From the NCBI RefSeq assembly GCF_001905595.1, contig NZ_LIXI01000009.1:276535-340534 (forward strand): a stretch of 64,000 bases of DNA, given 5' to 3'. Below, piece by piece: positions 53,357 through 61,806 of the stretch. Both the position numbers and the translations under genes were made by a program. The stretch's first letter is position 1. Each line of letters begins with the position of its first letter. The stretch is from Streptomyces sp. CB00316. GTDB lineage: Bacteria; Actinomycetota; Actinomycetes; Streptomycetales; Streptomycetaceae. A model generated the notes under the pieces. That model saw nothing but the letters and a program-made list of their open reading frames with translations, was not told where the DNA came from and searched no databases.

Positions 53357-53536
53357 TCAGACGGCGGTACGGGCGTTGCCGCCGGTCGCGGCGGCCCACT
53401 CCACGAGGAGACGCTGGTACTCCGCCTCGTCCTGCGGGGACAAATAGCCGCCCGAGCGCTGCCACAGGCCGCGGATGTCCGCGTTGACCTCTGTGGCGGA
53501 GCGCGTGGAAACGGACGACGACGACATCGGGGACAT
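53357..53536 (-). CDS. Small conserved Streptomyces protein
   Basis: 59 residues from ATG 53536; an in-frame ATG at 53527 is also possible. Ser-rich start, then ATEVNADIRGLWQRSGGYLSPQDEAEYQRLLVEWAAA, a charged helix-rich stretch that reads as real protein on the minus strand, unlike the surrounding shadow frames. No family or function recognised. Confidence 0.68.
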   Translation of the reverse strand: MSPMSSSSVSTRSATEVNADIRGLWQRSGGYLSPQDEAEYQRLLVEWAAATGGNARTAV

Positions 53537-53625
53537 GCATACAAGGCTACGGCCCCGATCCGATGATTCGACCCCCTGCGGGACGGGATATCCCTCACAC
53601 AACGGGGTTCGGGGCGGGACATCGG

Positions 53626-54318
53626 TCACACTCCGGCCTCCGGCGCCCGGCTGGACCCGCTCCAGGCGTATCCGGCGACGGCGAGCGCCACCACCGCCAC
53701 CCCCAGCAGCGCCCCGCCCACCACATCGGTCAGCCAGTGCACTCCCAGGTACACCCGGGTCACCGCCACCCCGATCACCGAGACCACCGCCACGGCCACC
53801 GCACCGGCCCACAGCGCCGGCCCCGCTCCGTACAGCCGCAGCAGCCACAGGAGCAGCCCGCAGCCCACCACCGCCGTCATGGCGTGCCCGGAGGGGAAGG
53901 CCGCGAAGTGGGCCGAGTCCACCGGGTCCGGCCAGCGGGGGCGCTCGCGGTCCACGGCGGCCTTCAGGCCCTGCTGCAGGAGGGAGCCGAACAGGCTGGC
54001 CGCGGCCACCCAGAGGGCGAGCGGCCGCGCCCCACGCCACCACAGGGCCACCACGGCCACCGCGACCAGCGCACGCATCGTCCAAGGGTCCCAGAACCAG
54101 TCCGTCAGCACCCGGTTGGCGCGGACCAGTCCCGGCTCGGCCACCGCGTGCCGGTGCAGGGAATCGGCGACCGTACGGTCCAGAGCCATCAGGGGCGACC
54201 ACTGTGCCGCGACCAGGGCGAGGAGCACCGCGAACAGGGCGAGGCCCGCGGTTCCCGCGGTCAGGGCGGCCGCAGGGAGGGGGGAGCGGTCCGTCCGGGT
54301 GATGTGGGGGGAGTGCAT
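53626..54318 (-). CDS. PAP2-family membrane phosphatase
   Basis: 230 residues and about six membrane helices. The three phosphatase motifs are present: KAAVDRERPRWPD (C1), FAAFPSGHAMTAV (C2, PSGH) and TRVYLGVHWLTDVVGGALLG (C3). It removes phosphate from a lipid such as undecaprenyl pyrophosphate or phosphatidate, on the outer membrane face. ATG start at 54318. Downstream of an M56 peptidase, 33 bp away, on the same strand. Confidence 0.92.
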   Translation of the reverse strand: MHSPHITRTDRSPLPAAALTAGTAGLALFAVLLALVAAQWSPLMALDRTVADSLHRHAVAEPGLVRANRVLTDWFWDPWTMRALVAVAVVALWWRGARPLALWVAAASLFGSLLQQGLKAAVDRERPRWPDPVDSAHFAAFPSGHAMTAVVGCGLLLWLLRLYGAGPALWAGAVAVAVVSVIGVAVTRVYLGVHWLTDVVGGALLGVAVVALAVAGYAWSGSSRAPEAGV

Positions 54319-54351
54319 GGGGTGATCCTCGCGGACATCACCGCCGGGTGG

Positions 54352-55287
54352 CTAACCCAGAGCGCGGAGTCCCGGAACGAAGGCCACCACGAGCGGGACG
54401 ACCGGGACCAGTGCGGCCGCCGCCGTCAGGCGCAGCCGGCGGCCCGCCGTCAGCCGGTCGACCGGGGCCAGCAACCGGTTGACGCGCAGCGGGACTTGGG
54501 CGTCCGGGGTGGGGCAGGGGCCGAAGACCCCGCGGTCCTCGTTGAGCCCGACGAGGGCGAGCGCGGTCGTCAGCCGGCCGAAGCGGCGTGAGGCCACGTC
54601 GTCGGCCGCCAGCTCGACGAGCCGGTGCATCTCGTCGCGGAACGCGGCGAACACCGGGATCTGCGGGAAGCCGATGGCCAGCGCCGAGGAGCAGTGCAGC
54701 AGCCAGTCGTGCCGGGCCTGCGCGTGGCCCTGCTCATGGGCGAGCACGGCATCCAGCTGACGGCCCTTCAGTCGTCCGAGAGCGGCGGTGGTGATGACCA
54801 GCTGGGGCGCCGAACCGGGCAGCCACCAGGCGTCCGGGCGCTCACCCTCCAGCACCACGAGACGCTCGGCGCGGGGCTCCTCGCCCGGCAGCAGCGGGGA
54901 GCGGACCAGCAGTTCCGCCCGGCGCTGCCTGCGCCGCCGCCGCGCGCGCCGGATCTCCCGCAGGAGCATCGCGCCGCTCCACAGGCCGCCCAGGGCCAGC
55001 AGCACCGCGATGACCGCCGACCAGGGTCCGTACGCGGCCAGGGCGTACGCCTCGACCACGGCGTGCGGAGCGGGGGCGAAGACATGGCCGCGCACCGCCT
55101 GCCAGGCGGCGGCCGCGCTGAAGGTCATGGAGAGCGCGAACGACACGAGTACCCCGGCAACCACGCACTGCCACACCCACAGCGCCACCACCGGCTCCCG
55201 CTCCGGCCACCGGGCCCGGGCCATCAGGCGCGGGGTCACCAGAGCGGTCAGTGCACCGAGCAGCAGCAGCGCGAGGGAGACCAGCAT
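54352..55287 (-). CDS. M56 family membrane metallopeptidase
   Basis: 311 residues. Zinc motif HEQGH in LDAVLAHEQGHAQARHDWLLHCSSAL, downstream Glu/Asp in RLVELAADDVASRRFGRL; four membrane helices (LVSLALLLLGALTALV; VWQCVVAGVLVSFALSM; WSAVIAVLLALGGLWSGAML; LTAAAALVPVVPLVVAFV). No BlaI-type partner is adjacent; the window's only BlaI gene pairs with the M56 at 25312. Signal and substrate unknown. Confidence 0.92.
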   Translation of the reverse strand: MLVSLALLLLGALTALVTPRLMARARWPEREPVVALWVWQCVVAGVLVSFALSMTFSAAAAWQAVRGHVFAPAPHAVVEAYALAAYGPWSAVIAVLLALGGLWSGAMLLREIRRARRRRRQRRAELLVRSPLLPGEEPRAERLVVLEGERPDAWWLPGSAPQLVITTAALGRLKGRQLDAVLAHEQGHAQARHDWLLHCSSALAIGFPQIPVFAAFRDEMHRLVELAADDVASRRFGRLTTALALVGLNEDRGVFGPCPTPDAQVPLRVNRLLAPVDRLTAGRRLRLTAAAALVPVVPLVVAFVPGLRALG

Positions 55288-55384
55288 GGCGCCAGCCTAT
55301 GAGGGGCGGGCGATCCACGGGTACGGCTGTGCCCGGCAAGTGACGCAGACCACGGTTCGGGAGCCCTCTGTCTCGCGATCTGTC

Positions 55385-56004
55385 TCACAGGGTGAGAAGC
55401 ATGGCGAACATGGCGATGCCCATCGTGAGCCGGCAGGCCGTCGTCAGCTCGGTCCCCCGCCCGCCGCGCCGCCCCCGACACCGCCCCCGCCGCCGCGTAC
55501 GACCCCCTCCGCGCTGCCGCCCGCGAAGCTCGCCCCGCCCGTTGCCGCCGGTACGAGGTGCCCGGCGGAGCGCAGCACGTACAGCGCGTAGTAGAGGAGC
55601 AGCACCCCCGTCAGCGGCGGGACGCCCCCCGGGCCTCCCGCCGCCGCCCCGTGCCCGGCGTGCCCGCCCGCGCCCGCCGCCCCCGGAGCCATCGTCACGG
55701 CCATGTAGACCATCGCCAGCGATCCCACCAGGTGGTGCAGATGGTGGGCACCGCGCGGCGCGGACCGGAGCGCCCGCAGAGCGGCGGCGCCGAACACCGC
55801 CCCGTAGACCGCCCAGGCCCACTCCGGGGGCGTCAGCACCGCGGCGGGGACCGCCATCACCGCCATGCCGAAACCCATCAGCGCCTCGCCGCGCGCGTTG
55901 CCGCACTCCTGAGGGGTGCCGGTGCGGGCGCGCACCAGGCAGTAGGCACCGCTCACCCCGCACAACGCCACCATCAGCCAGCCGGCCAGGATTCCTCCGT
56001 GCAC
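55385..56004 (-). pseudogene. DUF5134-like membrane protein with one-base frameshift near the 3' end
   Basis: GTG 56004 with GGGGGGAGG upstream (start VHGGILAGWLMVALCGVSGA). Five hydrophobic segments include GFGMAVMAVPAAVL, AVYGAVFGAAALRAL and LHHLVGSLAMVYMAVTMAPG. The natural C-terminus GTELTTACRLTMGIAMFAMLLTL lies in another frame; one more G in the run at 55453-55457 would join them and give 206 residues. As written the frame ends at 55444 in a Gly-rich stretch and lacks the last helix. Function unknown. Confidence 0.82.
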
Positions 56005-56199
56005 GCGAACCTCCCCCCATGGACGCACAGCGACGTACGGCACCGCTCTGGTCGATGCCCAGGCCCCGGCCGACGAACCCGGCGCGCAGGGAAGTGAAGG
56101 GGGGTGTGCCGGGGCCCGGAAGGGGCGCTCCGGGTCGCGTTACTCTCGACCCGCACGTGCGAGGCACGCAGAGAGCAGCAGAGAACGGAGCGTTCCCCC

Positions 56200-56757
56200 A
56201 TGGACACCGCCACGCCCCCCGGCTCGGCCCGCCTGACCTTCCGCGACGCGACCGACGCGGACGCACCGGCGCTGGTGGCGCTCATCGAGTCCGCCTACCG
56301 CGGCGACTCCAGCCGCACCGGCTGGACCACGGAGGCCGATCTTCTGGAGGGGCAGCGGACCGACGAGGAGGGCGTGCGCGCGGTCATCAACGCTCCCGCG
56401 GGCCGCCTGCTGGCGGTCGAGCGCGACGGCGGACTGATCGCCTGCTGCCAGCTCGAACACCGCGGCGATGCGGCGTACTTCGGGATGTTCGCGGTCCGCC
56501 CCGGCGCCCAGGGCGGCGGCCTGGGCAAGGTGATCATCGCCGAGGCGGAGCGCACGGCCCGGGAGAGCTGGGGCGTGGCCGAGATGCACATGACGGTGAT
56601 CTCGGCGCGCGAGGACCTGATCGCCTGGTACGAGCGGCGCGGCTACCGGCGTACGGGGCAGCTCACGCCGTTCCCGTACGGCGACGAGCGTTTCGGCATC
56701 CCGCAACGCGACGACCTGGCCTTCGAGCTCCTGGTCAAGAACATCGAGGACCGCTAG
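56200..56757 (+). CDS. GNAT family N-acetyltransferase
   Basis: 185 residues from ATG 56200 with GGAG upstream. RLTFRDATDADAPALVALIESAYRG is the N-terminal fold; YFGMFAVRPGAQGGGLGKVIIAEAERTARESWG is acetyl-CoA motif A; LIAWYERRGYRRTGQLTPF is motif B. Substrate unknown, a small amine or peptide N-terminus. Confidence 0.91.
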   Translation: MDTATPPGSARLTFRDATDADAPALVALIESAYRGDSSRTGWTTEADLLEGQRTDEEGVRAVINAPAGRLLAVERDGGLIACCQLEHRGDAAYFGMFAVRPGAQGGGLGKVIIAEAERTARESWGVAEMHMTVISAREDLIAWYERRGYRRTGQLTPFPYGDERFGIPQRDDLAFELLVKNIEDR

Positions 56758-56810
56758 GGCCTCTCGTTCGGATCATGCCGGGCTCGCGGCCTGATCCAAA
56801 CGCAAGACCC
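56757..56810. terminator. Long imperfect hairpin between convergent genes
   Basis: 19-base arms (56757-56775 and 56792-56810; ends GGGCCTCTCG and CAAGACCC) pair at about 15 positions, with a 16-base loop. It begins in the acetyltransferase stop codon and lies before the GDPD stop. The TCGTT-GGATCA / TGATCC-AACG arms recall a hairpin often seen between Streptomyces genes (memory, not searched). Confidence 0.7.
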
Positions 56811-56830
56811 TGGGCGCACACCACGGGGGC

Positions 56831-57589
56831 TCAGGCGGTGAAGCGGCCCGTGCGGCGGATCTCGGGGAAGTCGGTGGTCGCGCCGTCCAGGTTCAGCGCC
56901 CGGGCCAAACGCAGGTGGTCCTGGGTGTTCACCACCCAGCCGATCACCGTGACGCTCTTCGCGTGCGCCTGCTCCACGACCTCCAGCGTGAGCCGGCGGA
57001 TGTTCAGTGCCAGCGTCGCCGCGCCCGCCGCCTCGGCCCGCTCCACGATGTCCCCGCCCCAGCGGCTGGCGACGAGGACCGTCCGTACCCCCGGCACCAG
57101 CCGGGCGATCTCGGTGACGGCCTCGTCGTGGAACGAGGAGACCTCCACCCGCCCCACCAGATCCCGCGCCAGGATCACCTCCGCCAGCGCCCGGGCCGCC
57201 GCCACGTCCTTGATCTCGGCCTGGAGCGGCGCCTTCACCGCGTCCAGGACCTCTTCGAAGACCGGGATCCGCTCACCCTTCCCCGCGTCGAGCTCACGCA
57301 GCTCCGCCAGGGTCTTTCCGGCGATCGGCCCGGTGCCGTCGGTCGTACGGTCCACGGCGGCGTCGTGCATCACGGCGAGCGCGCCGTCCTTGCTGAGGTG
57401 GAGATCCAGCTCGATGGCGTCCATCCCCGCCTCCTCCGCGCGGACGAACGAGCGCAGGGTGTTCTCGGGCTCGACGCCCATCACTCCACGATGACCCAGG
57501 GTGCGAAAGGACAAGGCGACCTCGTTCCCGTCGGCGGCTGCCCGCCAACTGCTCCTGCCCGTACGGAGATACGGACGGGGATACGGCAT
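56831..57589 (-). CDS. Glycerophosphodiester phosphodiesterase (GDPD family)
   Basis: 252 residues. GDPD motifs: LGHRGVMGVEPENTLRSFVRAEEAGMDAIELDLHLSKDGALAVMHDAAVDRTTDGTGPI (HR, E/D metal ligands and catalytic His), PVFEEVLDAVKAPLQAEIKD and VIGWVVNTQDHLRLARAL. It hydrolyses glycerophosphodiesters to glycerol-3-phosphate and an alcohol. No signal peptide. ATG 57589 is used; GTG 57592 is adjacent and no clear RBS exists. Confidence 0.92.
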   Translation of the reverse strand: MPYPRPYLRTGRSSWRAAADGNEVALSFRTLGHRGVMGVEPENTLRSFVRAEEAGMDAIELDLHLSKDGALAVMHDAAVDRTTDGTGPIAGKTLAELRELDAGKGERIPVFEEVLDAVKAPLQAEIKDVAAARALAEVILARDLVGRVEVSSFHDEAVTEIARLVPGVRTVLVASRWGGDIVERAEAAGAATLALNIRRLTLEVVEQAHAKSVTVIGWVVNTQDHLRLARALNLDGATTDFPEIRRTGRFTA

Positions 57590-57749
57590 CACGGCACCGG
57601 TGAGGGTAACGGCCGGGGCCGCGGATGTCTGCCGCCGTGCGGGCCCGCTGGGCCGGACGGAGCAAGGACTGACGTAACTGTGCGCCTTCCCGGCGTATGA
57701 CAGGAAAAACAGCGGTGACCATAGGGGGTCGGCAGGATAATTTTCAGGG

Positions 57750-57765
57750 CTTCACTTGTGTGAAG
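57750..57765. promoter_or_regulatory. Perfect palindrome (operator candidate) upstream of the DUF6421 operon
   Basis: CTTCAC-TTGT-GTGAAG, 6-bp perfect arms and 4-base spacer, 56 bp before the DUF6421 ATG in the 231-bp divergent gap with GDPD. An AT-rich run (ATAATTTTC) lies just upstream. A plausible repressor or activator site; the protein is unknown. Confidence 0.6.
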
Positions 57766-57820
57766 TAACCCTGCGCGGCTACGGTGGCTCCACGCGAGGT
57801 TCTCCCGTGGAGGAAGTGTT

Positions 57821-59218
57821 ATGACGGAAATTCTTGTGCACGATGTCGCCGACGGCGCGATAGCTACTGCCCCGCGGGTGGTCGAGCACCCGGCGTGGCC
57901 CGCGCTCAGGGATGCCGTCGAGGAGATGCGCCCCTGGCAGTCCAAGGACGGCTCCATCGACTTCGAGGCCGAGGGCGCCCCGTCCCCGGCGACCGTCGAG
58001 CGCGTCGTCGAGCGCGTGATCGGCGCGGTGGAGGAGCTCTCCCCGCTGCTGCCGCACGACGCCGCCTACCACCGTGCGCTCGTCACCGACCTGCGCCGCT
58101 GGGCCGCCGACGGCTTCCGTGTCCCCGACTTCCTGGACTCGCTGCTCGCCTTCCAGCCCGCGCGCAACCGCGTCGACGGCCTCCAGCACCTGGTCGTCTT
58201 CGCGATGTACACGCAGAACGGCAACCCGGACCGCAACCTGGAAGCCGTCGTGCTGAAGATGGTCTGGCCCGAGTGGCTCGCCGACCTCGAGGCCACCCGC
58301 TACGACAACCCGCTCTTCTGCGGGATCACCTTCGAGGACTTCACCGCCGGTTACGACACCAACTCCGCGGTGCTCTTCCCGGAGACCATCGCCGTGCGCG
58401 AGGCCCCCGAGCGCTTCACCTGGGGCGGCATCTTCTGCGACCGCGAGGCCGCCCGCTTCCGCCGCGTCACCGAGGCCTCCGTCGAACTGCTCGGCCTGGA
58501 GCTGCCCGAGGACATCCGCGAGATGATCGGCGACCAGAGCCGCTGCGAGCAGGCCTTCGTCCTGTGGGACATGGTCCACGACCGCACCCACAGCCACGGC
58601 GACCTGCCCTTCGACCCGTTCATGATCAAGCAGCGCCAGCCGTTCTGGATGTACGGCCTGGAGGAGCTGCGCTGCGACCTCACCGCCTTCAAGGAGGCCG
58701 TGAAGCTGGAGGCCGAGGGCAACCCGCACGGCCGTGACGTCCAGTACGCGGTCCTCTTCGACCGGATGTTCCGCTTCCCCGTCACCGGCGAGCGCGTCCG
58801 CAACTACGACGGCCTCGGCGGCCAGCTGCTCTTCGCCTACCTCCACAAGCACGACGTCGTCCGCTGGACCGACAACACGCTGAAGATCGACTGGGAGCTT
58901 GCCCCGCAGGTCACCAACCAGCTCTGCGCCGAGATCGAGACCCTCTACCGCGACGGCATCGACCGCCCCAAGCTGGTCCACTGGTTCGCCGCGTACGACC
59001 TCGTCTCCGAGTACCTCGCCCCGCACCCCGGATCCACCTGGGCCAAGGGCCCCGACGCCCTGGACCTCACACAACCCCCTCGCAAGCTCGTCGACGACGT
59101 GCTTCCGGACGAGTTTCCCCTGAGCATGTTCTATGAGGCGCTCGCCAAGAAGCTGAAGCACGTGATTGCCTCCACCAAGGGAATTACCGCCGCGAGCGCC
59201 GATCAGGCAGCCGCGTGA
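57821..59218 (+). CDS. DUF6421 family protein
   Basis: 465 residues, ATG 57821 with GGAGGAAG upstream. Soluble, acidic, no membrane segment. Conserved-looking features are a His-rich stretch WDMVHDRTHSHGDLPFDPFMIKQRQPFWMYGLEELRCDL (about 250-290) that could bind metal, a Cys in FCGITFEDFTAGYDTNSAVLFPET and a C-terminal helical part. I recognise the family by overall sequence only; the activity is unknown. Its stop lies near or overlaps the SDR start, so it works in the same unit as an SDR and a threonine aldolase. Confidence 0.85.
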   Translation: MTEILVHDVADGAIATAPRVVEHPAWPALRDAVEEMRPWQSKDGSIDFEAEGAPSPATVERVVERVIGAVEELSPLLPHDAAYHRALVTDLRRWAADGFRVPDFLDSLLAFQPARNRVDGLQHLVVFAMYTQNGNPDRNLEAVVLKMVWPEWLADLEATRYDNPLFCGITFEDFTAGYDTNSAVLFPETIAVREAPERFTWGGIFCDREAARFRRVTEASVELLGLELPEDIREMIGDQSRCEQAFVLWDMVHDRTHSHGDLPFDPFMIKQRQPFWMYGLEELRCDLTAFKEAVKLEAEGNPHGRDVQYAVLFDRMFRFPVTGERVRNYDGLGGQLLFAYLHKHDVVRWTDNTLKIDWELAPQVTNQLCAEIETLYRDGIDRPKLVHWFAAYDLVSEYLAPHPGSTWAKGPDALDLTQPPRKLVDDVLPDEFPLSMFYEALAKKLKHVIASTKGITAASADQAAA

Positions 59219-59244
59219 ACGCATCTCCCGAGGAGGCGGTGGCC

Positions 59245-60012
59245 ATGAACGGAATCGGTAGGGGTGAGGGGACGGGTGTGCTCGAAGGTGCTGTGATCGC
59301 GGTCGCCGGAGCGGCGGGGCCCGCGGGCCGCGCGACGCTGCTGCGCCTCGCGGAGGCCGGCGCGACCGTCGTCGGCTGCGACGCCAACCCGGAGCGGCTC
59401 GCCGAGGCGGTGGACGCCGCCCGCTACGCCCACGGCGGAGCGACCGTCACCGGGGAGACCGTCGACCTGTTCGACCTCGACGCCGCCAGGGACTGGGCCA
59501 AGCGGACCGAGGCCGAGTTCGGCCGGATCGACGGCCTGGTCCACCTCGTCGGCGGCTGGCGTGGCAGCCCCAGCTTCCAGGAGACCAGCCTCGCCGACTG
59601 GGATGCCCTGGAGAAGTTGCTGATCCGCACCGTCCAGTCCACCTCGCTCGCCTTCCAGGAACCTCTCCAGCGCAGCGACAAGGGCCGCTACCTGCTGATC
59701 AGCGCCGCCGGCGCCGGCAAGCCCACCGCGGGCAACGCCGCATACTCCGCCTCCAAGGCCGCGGCCGAGGCCTGGACCCTCGCGCTCGGGGACGCCTTCC
59801 GCAAGGCGGGGGGCGAGGACGGGCCCGCGGCAGCGGCTGCGATCCTGGTGGTCAAGGCACTGGTGAACGACGCGATGCGCGCCGAGCGCCCGAATGCGAA
59901 GTTCGCGGGCTTCACCGACGTCAAGGAGCTGGCCGAGGCCATCGCCGGCGTCTGGGACGAGCCCGCCCTCGAAGTGAACGGAAAGCGCCTGTGGCTGACC
60001 CCGCAAACGTGA
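59245..60012 (+). CDS. SDR family oxidoreductase
   Basis: 255 residues from ATG 59245, chosen for the GAGGAGG 9 bases upstream; a GTG at 59215 overlapping the DUF6421 stop by 4 bp is the alternative start. Cofactor region AVIAVAGAAGPAGRATLLRLAEAGA, LVHLVGGWRG in place of NNAG, and Ser-Tyr-Lys in LLISAAGAGKPTAGNAAYSASKAAA. A divergent short-chain dehydrogenase, NADP-dependent probably. Substrate unknown; possibly the product or precursor of the threonine aldolase step. Confidence 0.88.
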   Translation: MNGIGRGEGTGVLEGAVIAVAGAAGPAGRATLLRLAEAGATVVGCDANPERLAEAVDAARYAHGGATVTGETVDLFDLDAARDWAKRTEAEFGRIDGLVHLVGGWRGSPSFQETSLADWDALEKLLIRTVQSTSLAFQEPLQRSDKGRYLLISAAGAGKPTAGNAAYSASKAAAEAWTLALGDAFRKAGGEDGPAAAAAILVVKALVNDAMRAERPNAKFAGFTDVKELAEAIAGVWDEPALEVNGKRLWLTPQT

Positions 60013-61070
60013 GGACCGACGCCCGACGCCACCACGACCCGCAGGTGCGCGGGTTCGCCAGCGACAACTACGCCGGCGCGCACCCCGAGGTCCTCGCGGC
60101 CATCGCTCTCGCCAACGGCGGCCACCAGGTCGCCTACGGCGAGGACGACTACACCGGCCACCTCCAGCGCGTCATGCACAGCCACTTCGGCCCTACCGCG
60201 GAGGCCTTCCCGGTCTTCAACGGCACAGGAGCCAACGTGGTCGCCCTCCAGGCGCTCACCGACCGCTGGGGAGCGGTCATCTGCGCCGAGTCCGCCCACA
60301 TCAACGTGGACGAAGGCGGGGCGCCCGAGCGGATGGGCGGCCTGAAGCTCCTCACCGTACCCACGCCGGACGGCAAGCTCACCCCCGAGCTCATCGACCG
60401 GCAGGCGTACGGCTGGGACGACGAGCACCGGGCCATGCCGCAGGTCGTCTCGATCACCCAGAACACCGAGCTGGGCACCGTCTACACCCCCGACGAGATC
60501 CGCGCCATCTGCGACCACGCCCACGAGCGCGGCATGAAGGTGCACCTCGACGGAGCCCGGATAGCCAACGCGGCCGCCTCCCTGGACGTGCCGATGCGGA
60601 CGTTCACCAACACGGTCGGCGTCGACGTCCTGTCCTTCGGCGGCACGAAGAACGGCGCTCTGTTCGGCGAGGCCGTCGTCGTGCTGAACCCGGACGCGGT
60701 CCGGGCCATGAAGCACCTGCGCAAGCTCTCCATGCAGCTCGCCTCCAAGATGCGCTTCGTCTCCGTCCAGCTGGAGGCGCTGCTCGCCAAGGACCTGTGG
60801 CTGCGCAACGCCCGGCACGCCAACGCCATGGCCCAGCGGCTCGCCGAGGGCGTCCGGGCGATCGACGGCGTGGAGATCCTCTACCCGGTCCAGGCCAACG
60901 CCGTCTTCGCGCGGCTGCCGCACGCCGTCAGCGAGCGGCTGCAGAAGCGCTTCCGCTTCTATTTCTGGGACGAGACCGCCGGTGACGTCCGCTGGATGTG
61001 CGCGTTCGACACCCGGGAGGACGACGTCGACGCCTTCCTCCAGGCGCTGAAGGAAGAGATGGCGCGGTAG
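59991..61070 (+). CDS. Low-specificity threonine aldolase
   Basis: 359 residues from GTG 59991 (GGAAAG upstream), overlapping the SDR by 22 bp. PLP fold type I: FASDNYAGAHPEVLAAIALANGG, YGEDDYTGHLQRVMHSHFG, FPVFNGTGANVVAL, HLDGARIANAAASL (PLP Asp) and Schiff-base Lys in VLSFGGTKNGALFGEAVV. It cleaves beta-hydroxy amino acids to glycine and an aldehyde. Operon with DUF6421 and SDR suggests a pathway around a hydroxy amino acid (inference). Confidence 0.93.
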   Translation: MADPANVRTDARRHHDPQVRGFASDNYAGAHPEVLAAIALANGGHQVAYGEDDYTGHLQRVMHSHFGPTAEAFPVFNGTGANVVALQALTDRWGAVICAESAHINVDEGGAPERMGGLKLLTVPTPDGKLTPELIDRQAYGWDDEHRAMPQVVSITQNTELGTVYTPDEIRAICDHAHERGMKVHLDGARIANAAASLDVPMRTFTNTVGVDVLSFGGTKNGALFGEAVVVLNPDAVRAMKHLRKLSMQLASKMRFVSVQLEALLAKDLWLRNARHANAMAQRLAEGVRAIDGVEILYPVQANAVFARLPHAVSERLQKRFRFYFWDETAGDVRWMCAFDTREDDVDAFLQALKEEMAR

Positions 61071-61117
61071 CACGCCCCCTTCACGCCGCATGAGTATGCG
61101 GCCGATCGGAAATCGAT

Positions 61118-61146
61118 TGATCCCCGGTCGGCCGCTTCGTACGCTC
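61118..61146 (+). promoter_or_regulatory. SigA-type promoter, leaderless transglutaminase-like gene
   Basis: TTGATC (61118-61123), 17-base spacer, TACGCT (61141-61146); ATG follows 7 bases later, so the mRNA is probably leaderless. Confidence 0.7.
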
Positions 61147-61153
61147 CGGGGTC

Positions 61154-61753
61154 ATGGAACTGATCCAGCAGAACCCGGACATCTCGGCCTATCTGGCAGC
61201 CGACGAGGTCATCGACCACGAGCATCCCGTCGTGAGGGAGACCGTGGCCGCCCTGACGCGCAAGGGCTACGACGTATACACATACGCCCGGGTGGCCTTC
61301 GAGTATGTACGCGACACCATCCCGCACTCCGCGGACTCGGGCGATCCCCGCGTCACCTGGCGCGCCTCCGACGTCCTCGCCACCCGCAACGGCATCTGCT
61401 ACGCCAAGTCCATCGCGCTCACCGCGCTGCTCCGGGCCCGCGCCGTCCCGGCCGGGCTCTGCTACCAGCGGCTCACCGACGACGACGGGGCGAACCCGGT
61501 GGTCCACGGCCTGGTCGCGCTGCGGCTCCCGGGCCACGACCGCTGGGCCCGGGTGGACCCCCGGGGCAACAAGCCGGGCGTCAACGCGCAGTTCTCCCTC
61601 GGGACCGAGCGGCTGGCCTGGGCGGTACGCGAGGAGATCGGCGAGGTCGACCACCCGGCCCTCCACGCCACCCCGCCCACCGAGATCCTCCACGCCCTGC
61701 GGAACGCCCGGGACCGCGCCGAGCTCTGGCGGAACCTCCCCACCCGGCTCTGA
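61154..61753 (+). CDS. Transglutaminase-like (TGc) domain protein
   Basis: 199 residues. The TGc triad is visible: Cys in ATRNGICYAKSIALTALLRARAVPAGLCYQ, His in VVHGLVALRLPG and Asp in RWARVDPRGNK. The N-terminal helical part is ISAYLAADEVIDHEHPVVRETVAAL. Probably cytosolic peptidase or amidase-type chemistry. No RBS; see the promoter upstream. Converges on plsC. Confidence 0.9.
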   Translation: MELIQQNPDISAYLAADEVIDHEHPVVRETVAALTRKGYDVYTYARVAFEYVRDTIPHSADSGDPRVTWRASDVLATRNGICYAKSIALTALLRARAVPAGLCYQRLTDDDGANPVVHGLVALRLPGHDRWARVDPRGNKPGVNAQFSLGTERLAWAVREEIGEVDHPALHATPPTEILHALRNARDRAELWRNLPTRL

Positions 61754-61806
61754 GCCCCCCGGGCGGTGCGCGCCGGAGGGCTCAGGGGTGCTCGGAGGGA
61801 GTCGGG

